Below are positions 59,882 to 64,000 of a DNA stretch of 64,000 nt, in pieces (within the stretch, counting starts at the first letter, position 1; every line of letters begins with the position of its first letter). The stretch is taken from the NCBI GenBank assembly GCA_009377445.1, contig WHUA01000004.1, forward strand, positions 21,273-85,272, read 5' to 3'. Made by a program: the position numbers and the translations under genes. The DNA comes from Alphaproteobacteria bacterium. GTDB lineage: Bacteria; Pseudomonadota; Alphaproteobacteria; UBA8366. The notes beneath the pieces were generated by a model, which made no database searches, was not told the origin of the DNA, and saw only the letters and a program-made list of their open reading frames with translations.

Positions 59882-60970
59882 ATGCCGCGGACCAAGACTG
59901 CCATCGCCGTTCTGTTTCCCGCCCTTCTTGGCGCCGTGCTGCTGTACGCGGTCGCCGCCGCGATGACCGGCTCCGCTTCGCTCGACAGGCCGGCCGTGGC
60001 GCAGACCGGCGGCGAGGTCCCCGGAGGATCGCTCGGCTCCAGCAGCGATGCGGAAATCTGGCGCGCCATCCGCCGCGGCGCGCAGGGCGAGGTTTCGATT
60101 GCCGACAAGAAGGCCGGCTACATGATCCAGTCGGAGGGCGAAAACTGGCGGGCGATCCGCAACGGTCCCCTCTCCGTCTATGGGAGCTGGGCGATTTTCG
60201 GCATGATCGCCGTGCTGGCGCTGTTCTTCCTGTTCCGCGGCCGCATTCGCACCGAGGGCGGGCCGAGCGGCCGCACGATCGAGCGTTTCAACGGCCTCGA
60301 GCGCTTCGCGCACTGGCTGACGGCGAACACCTTCGTCCTGCTTGCGCTGACCGGCCTCAATACCATGTACGGACGGTACGTGCTGAAGCCGCTGATCGGC
60401 GCCGAAGCCTTCGCCACGATCACAGAGATCGGCAAGTACATTCACAACTATGTCGGCTTCGCCTTCATGATCGGCATTGCGCTGATCCTGGTGCTTTGGG
60501 TCCGCCAGAATATTCCCGACAGGACCGACCTCGCATGGCTGGCCAAGGGCGGCGGGATGTTCACCAAAGGCAGCCACCCGCCGGCGCGGAAGTTCAATGC
60601 CGGCCAGAAGATCCTGTTCTGGCTGGTCGTGCTGGGCGGCATATCGATCAGCCTGTCGGGCATCGCCCTGATCTTCCCGTTCAAGCTCGCATTGTTTTCC
60701 TCGACCTTCGCCTTCCTCAATATCTTCGGTTTCGGCCTGCCGGCCGACCTGACGCCGATGCAGGAGATGCAGTACCAGCAGATCTGGCACGCTCTCGTCG
60801 CGCTCGGGCTGACCGCCGTGATCATCGCGCATATCTATATCGGCACGCTCGGCATGGAAGGCGCCTTCGACGCCATGGGAACGGGCGAGGTCGACCGCAA
60901 CTGGGCCAGGGAGCACCATCCGCTCTGGCTCGAGGAGGAGGAAGGAGCGAAGGCGCGCGGTGACGACTAG
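59882..60970 (+). CDS. fdhC: Formate dehydrogenase cytochrome b subunit
   Basis: A 362-residue membrane subunit that passes electrons to quinone. An N-terminal hydrophobic segment and a periplasmic domain of about 70 residues (SDAEIWRAIRRGAQGEVSI, with NWRAIRNGPL) precede four core helices with haem-b His candidates in RFAHWLTANT, KYIHNYVGF, IWHALVAL and IIAHIYIGTLG. ATG 59882 with GAGGG upstream is preferred over TTG 59861. It overlaps the next gene by 11 bp. Confidence 0.93.
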   Translation: MPRTKTAIAVLFPALLGAVLLYAVAAAMTGSASLDRPAVAQTGGEVPGGSLGSSSDAEIWRAIRRGAQGEVSIADKKAGYMIQSEGENWRAIRNGPLSVYGSWAIFGMIAVLALFFLFRGRIRTEGGPSGRTIERFNGLERFAHWLTANTFVLLALTGLNTMYGRYVLKPLIGAEAFATITEIGKYIHNYVGFAFMIGIALILVLWVRQNIPDRTDLAWLAKGGGMFTKGSHPPARKFNAGQKILFWLVVLGGISISLSGIALIFPFKLALFSSTFAFLNIFGFGLPADLTPMQEMQYQQIWHALVALGLTAVIIAHIYIGTLGMEGAFDAMGTGEVDRNWAREHHPLWLEEEEGAKARGDD

Positions 60971-61334
60971 ATCGGTGCTCTGGAAGATCGGGCTCGGCGC
61001 CTGGATCGGCGTCACGCTGGCTGCGGCGCCGGTTGGCGCCCAGCCGACGAGCGTGCAGCAGATCGCGGACCGCATCGCCAAGGATTACGGGGTCAAGGTC
61101 CTGAAAACGACCGAAGGCAAGGAGGACGGAAAGCCGGTCCTTTTCGTCACCGTGATGAACGAGGGCGGCAACTTCAATAACGCCTTTCAGGTAAACACCC
61201 TTGCCGTCGATCCCGCCACGGGGGAGCTGATCCCGCAGCAAGATATGGGGCCCGCCACGATGGCCCGCGAAACGCGGGGCGATGCATCGGGCAGGCTCAT
61301 CCGCCAGTGGTCGGCACGGGAGCCGCCGCGCTAG
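60960..61334 (+). CDS. Periplasmic hypothetical protein in the fdh operon
   Basis: A 124-residue product from a GTG start inside the end of the cytochrome b gene. A signal peptide is cut near VGAQPTS, then comes a small alpha/beta domain (QIADRIAKDYGVKVLKTTE, KPVLFVTVMNEGG, NTLAVDPATGELIPQ) resembling PepSY-type folds. No catalytic residues are evident. Overlap with the cytochrome gene suggests coupled translation and a part in the same membrane complex; the function is unknown. Confidence 0.72.
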   Translation: MTTRSVLWKIGLGAWIGVTLAAAPVGAQPTSVQQIADRIAKDYGVKVLKTTEGKEDGKPVLFVTVMNEGGNFNNAFQVNTLAVDPATGELIPQQDMGPATMARETRGDASGRLIRQWSAREPPR

Positions 61335-61384
61335 GAAACGGCCGGCTCCGGTTCGCGCCGGCATCGAACGGTCACCGCGCTGAC

Positions 61385-62755
61385 ATGACCCGGCAACGAC
61401 AGAATTGCTCGTTTTTCTCGTGGCGCAGAATTGCGGCGAACCGGCTGATTATCCTTACCCTCACGGCAATAGCCGCGCTCTCCTGCATCCGCCCGGAGAC
61501 GGCCCGGGCGGCTGAAGGCCATGGCGGCGCGGTCAAGAGCATCGCCGTATCCGCCGACGGCACGCGCGCCGTGACCGGCAGCTTCGACTACAGCATCATC
61601 GTCTGGGACTTGCCGGCGCGCACGCCGCTTCGCCGGCTGATCGGCCATGACGCGGGCGTCAACTCGGTCGCCATTTCCCCCGACGGCCGCCACGCCGTCT
61701 CAGGCGGCGACGACGACGCGGTCATCCTCTGGAACCTGGACCGCACCGAGCCGGTGCATCGCTTCGCCGGCCATACGGGCAAAGTCGCCGCCGTCGCGAT
61801 CTCTCCTGACGGGCGCACTGCCCTCTCCGGCTCCTGGGACCGCACCGTGCGGCTTTGGAATCTGGACGCGCGGACACCGGCGCTGACGCTGACCGGCCAC
61901 GAGAACAACGTCAATACCGTCGCCTTCTCCGGCAACGGAAAACAGATCCTGAGCGGCAGCTACGATGGCACGCTGCGGGTCTGGCGGCGCGAAGACGGGG
62001 CGCAGCAGACGGTGATCAGCGGCCACGGCTTCGGCGTGAACTGGGTCGCGGTGTCGTCCCGGGACGGCATCGCCGCCAGCGCATCGATCGATGAGACCGT
62101 CCGCCTCTGGGATATCGAGACGGGAATGGAAAAGCAGGTCCTGCTGGGTCAGCAAGGCCCGGTCTTTTCCGTGGCGATCTCGCCGGACGGAAGCCATGTG
62201 GTATCCGGCGGACGCGACGGCAGCCTCCGGATCTGGGCGCTCGGGAAGAACGGAAAAAGTCAGGCGTTCCGCACCCTTCCCGCCCACAACGGCATCATCT
62301 GGTCCCTCGCCTTCACCGCCGACGGCCGGACTTTGCTGTCGGCCGGCGAGGACAAGGTCGTGCGCATCTGGGACCTCGAAGCGGGCAAGCTGCTCGGCTC
62401 GCTCGGCAGCGACAGCGAGCCGGAAGTCGCCGCCGATCCCGCCGACCGGGGCGCCGTGCTGTACCGGAAATGCGCCGTCTGCCACAGCCTCAGCGCCGAC
62501 GGCGGCCACAAGGCCGGCCCGTCGCTGCACGGCGTGTTCGGCCGGCGCGCCGGCGCCCTGCCCGATTATCCCTACTCCGACGCTCTCAAGGACTCCGGCA
62601 TCGTCTGGACCGCCGAGACGGTCAGCCGCCTTTTCGAGGTCGGCCCCGACGTGCTGACGCCGGGATCGAAAATGCCGCTGCAGCGCATGCCGAGCGCGGA
62701 GGACCGCGAGGATCTGGTCGATTTTCTCGAACGCGTCACCGGGCAAGGACCATAG
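61385..62755 (+). CDS. WD40 beta-propeller fused to a c-type cytochrome
   Basis: A 456-residue exported protein. After a signal segment (LIILTLTAIAALSC) come seven WD40-like repeats (about 46-340, each ending in V-x-[LI]-W-x-[LI] such as IIVWDL, VILWNL, VRLWNL, LRVWRR, VRLWDI, LRIWAL and VRIWDL), then a cytochrome c domain with haem motif CAVCH (Cys363, Cys366, His367) and a likely Met ligand (Met430 in KMPLQRMP). It lies at the end of the formate dehydrogenase genes and may be an electron acceptor docked by its propeller. Confidence 0.88.
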   Translation: MTRQRQNCSFFSWRRIAANRLIILTLTAIAALSCIRPETARAAEGHGGAVKSIAVSADGTRAVTGSFDYSIIVWDLPARTPLRRLIGHDAGVNSVAISPDGRHAVSGGDDDAVILWNLDRTEPVHRFAGHTGKVAAVAISPDGRTALSGSWDRTVRLWNLDARTPALTLTGHENNVNTVAFSGNGKQILSGSYDGTLRVWRREDGAQQTVISGHGFGVNWVAVSSRDGIAASASIDETVRLWDIETGMEKQVLLGQQGPVFSVAISPDGSHVVSGGRDGSLRIWALGKNGKSQAFRTLPAHNGIIWSLAFTADGRTLLSAGEDKVVRIWDLEAGKLLGSLGSDSEPEVAADPADRGAVLYRKCAVCHSLSADGGHKAGPSLHGVFGRRAGALPDYPYSDALKDSGIVWTAETVSRLFEVGPDVLTPGSKMPLQRMPSAEDREDLVDFLERVTGQGP

Positions 62756-62814
62756 CGCCCGGCCGTGGGGCATGATAAAATCTCAAGCGGTCGTCAAGGG
62801 TAGGAGGACACGCC

Positions 62815-62940
62815 GTGAAAGCCTATTGGATGAGCGTCCTGGCGCTGGCGGTGATCAGCGTATTCGCCGGCGGGATCCTTTACTGGACCAATCCGGATGC
62901 CGCCCAGGTAAACCTGTCGTCCAGCTCGACCCGGCTTTAG
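62815..62940 (+). CDS. 41-residue single-helix membrane protein
   Basis: Short gene with an excellent ribosome-binding site (AGGAGG, 62803-62808) seven bases before a GTG. The product reads MKAYWMSVLALAVISVFAGG... with one membrane helix and a polar tail ending SSSSTRL. It directly follows the WD40-cytochrome c gene and may anchor or accompany it. I recall similar short proteins next to cytochrome genes in other alphaproteobacteria, unverified. Four bases overlap the end of the convergent deacetylase gene. Confidence 0.7.
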   Translation: MKAYWMSVLALAVISVFAGGILYWTNPDAAQVNLSSSSTRL

Positions 62941-63893
62941 CGCGTCGGAAGCGACGGGGTGTCTTTCGCACGGGCGCGCCGGTAGGCGGCTGAGATCATT
63001 TCAGCAATGTCGAAAGGGCCGGTGTCCTGCACCGGCCGATCCAGGCCGACGCGGTGGACCAGGGCGCGGTCGTTGGGCGCGAATCCGCCGGTGCCGAAGA
63101 AGATCGACAGGCGCGCATCGTCCGCGATGCGATCGTTCATCCAGCCGCGGTCGACGCCCCGATGCGAATGCGGAAAGGCGAACGCCACGCGGTCCAGCCC
63201 GAAAGCGTCCTGCATGAAATCGATGCTCGCCGTCACTTCGCGGGTACGGCTCGGCTCGTCCAGCTCGGCAAATCTTTCATGCGACACGCCATGCGCGCCC
63301 AAACCGAACCCCATGTCCAGGAGCGACCGGCACGCCGCCCTGGTCATGAACGGCCGCTCCGCCGCCAGCACCGCCTGCCAATCGACCTCGAGCGTGCGCG
63401 CGGCGCGGTCGACTAGGCTTCTCCCCTCCGGCGCGTGGACCGACGCTTCGCGCAACGCTTCGCAGAGGGCCTGCCTTTCAGCGTCCTTCCGCAGCCGGCC
63501 GATCAGGTAGGATCGGCGCAAGCCATAGAACAGGCGCCGGTTATCCACCGCATCCGCGGTGATGAAGAATGTCGCCGGCACGCCCGCCTCGCGCAGGATC
63601 GGCGCAACGCAGTCGATCATGTTGCGGAAGCCGTCGTCGAAGCTGAGGAAGAGCGGAAAATCCGGCAGAGGACGGCCAAGCGCGAAATGACCGGCCACCT
63701 CGTCCAGCGTGACGAAGCGGAAATGACGCCCGAGGAAGTCCAGGGCGCCGCGGAGCTCGGCCACGGTCGGGTGGCGGTACAGGCTCGACACGAACGGGCA
63801 CGGACCGTCCGCCACCCGATGCCCGAAAAGCGAGGTCAGCCGGCGGCGCAGGAAGGGCCGGATTTCGGCAAAATCGAGGGCGCCATCAGGCAT
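62937..63893 (-). CDS. Polysaccharide deacetylase family protein
   Basis: A 318-residue NodB-fold (CE4) protein. The metal and catalytic motif FLSFDDGFRN (Asp86, Asp87) and the later HGVSHERF (H-x3-H) are visible, with VAFAFPHSHRG as the third motif. It has no signal peptide, so it probably acts on cytoplasmic or lipid-linked sugar. ATG 63893 overlaps the stop of the upstream gene by 8 bp, indicating an operon that extends past the window. Confidence 0.87.
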   Translation of the reverse strand: MPDGALDFAEIRPFLRRRLTSLFGHRVADGPCPFVSSLYRHPTVAELRGALDFLGRHFRFVTLDEVAGHFALGRPLPDFPLFLSFDDGFRNMIDCVAPILREAGVPATFFITADAVDNRRLFYGLRRSYLIGRLRKDAERQALCEALREASVHAPEGRSLVDRAARTLEVDWQAVLAAERPFMTRAACRSLLDMGFGLGAHGVSHERFAELDEPSRTREVTASIDFMQDAFGLDRVAFAFPHSHRGVDRGWMNDRIADDARLSIFFGTGGFAPNDRALVHRVGLDRPVQDTGPFDIAEMISAAYRRARAKDTPSLPTR

Positions 63894-64000
63894 CGCCCAT
63901 GATCGACAGGTCGAGCACCGCGTGGCACAGCGCGCCATGCAGCAAGGCGGCAAAGGTATCGAAATAGTGCGCGATGCGATCCGGAGAGATCATGGAATGC
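63886..64000 (-). CDS. C-terminal fragment of an upstream gene (unknown)
   Basis: The minus-strand frame is open from the window edge to a TGA at 63888-63886 and reads ...ISPDRIAHYFDTFAALLHG...LDLSIMGDA. Only about 38 residues are visible, too few to recognise. Its overlap with the deacetylase start suggests cotranslation. Confidence 0.5.
   Translation of the reverse strand, partial: HSMISPDRIAHYFDTFAALLHGALCHAVLDLSIMGDA

Overview
The window is GC-rich, densely coded DNA that looks chromosomal and alphaproteobacterial. The main evidence is the housekeeping block rpoZ-rsh-pdxJ-acpS / lepB-rnc-era-recO / parC followed by smpB and dapA, an arrangement typical of that class. The formate dehydrogenase locus with DUF3305/DUF3306 genes and the many CaiB and TauD paralogues fit a Rhodospirillales- or Rhizobiales-like organism; I cannot name a genus. 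No tRNA, rRNA, CRISPR array, integrase or transposase was seen.

Region 1 (1-24445) is mostly core functions. It holds topoisomerase IV (parC, cut by the window edge), a MerR/CDF metal-efflux pair set between recO and parC, ribosome and RNA maturation genes (era, rnc), signal peptidase, a peptidoglycan transglycosylase (mtgA) lodged between lepB and acpS, vitamin B6 and ACP-synthase genes, the stringent-response enzyme and RNA polymerase omega. After these come a NYN nuclease, a uracil-DNA glycosylase, an MFS permease, a Tat-exported Kelch protein, smpB, dapA, a soluble lytic transglycosylase, a hydrolase, an overlapping bactofilin/M23 peptidase pair, a rhodanese, and a MarR/HlyD pair with no permease beside it.

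Region 2 (24559-45097) is accessory catabolism. It has three class III CoA-transferases, two crotonase-fold enzymes, six Fe(II)/2-oxoglutarate dioxygenases of the TauD/TfdA family (four in direct tandem), a dienelactone hydrolase, a GST, two alpha/beta hydrolases, a luciferase-like flavin oxidoreductase, a chromate-resistance pair (a rhodanese-ChrB fusion plus ChrA), and an EamA transporter with a His-rich tail. It suggests uptake and breakdown of oxygenated or ether-type organic acids through CoA thioesters; the substrate cannot be read from sequence. Several families of small palindromic repeats sit in its intergenic gaps.

Region 3 (45236-64000) starts with a bicupin, a SIS-domain protein and an HtrA-like protease, and then turns into a formate-oxidation locus of about 15 kb. 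This runs from a lipoate-ligase-like protein with DUF6352 and DUF6494 genes, through moaA, a large polyferredoxin, a TorD-type chaperone, DUF3305 and DUF3306, to a small Tat protein, FdhA, FdhB, a small lipoprotein, a cytochrome b subunit, a periplasmic protein, a WD40-cytochrome c fusion and a 41-residue membrane protein. The window closes with a polysaccharide deacetylase and the tail of another gene on the minus strand.
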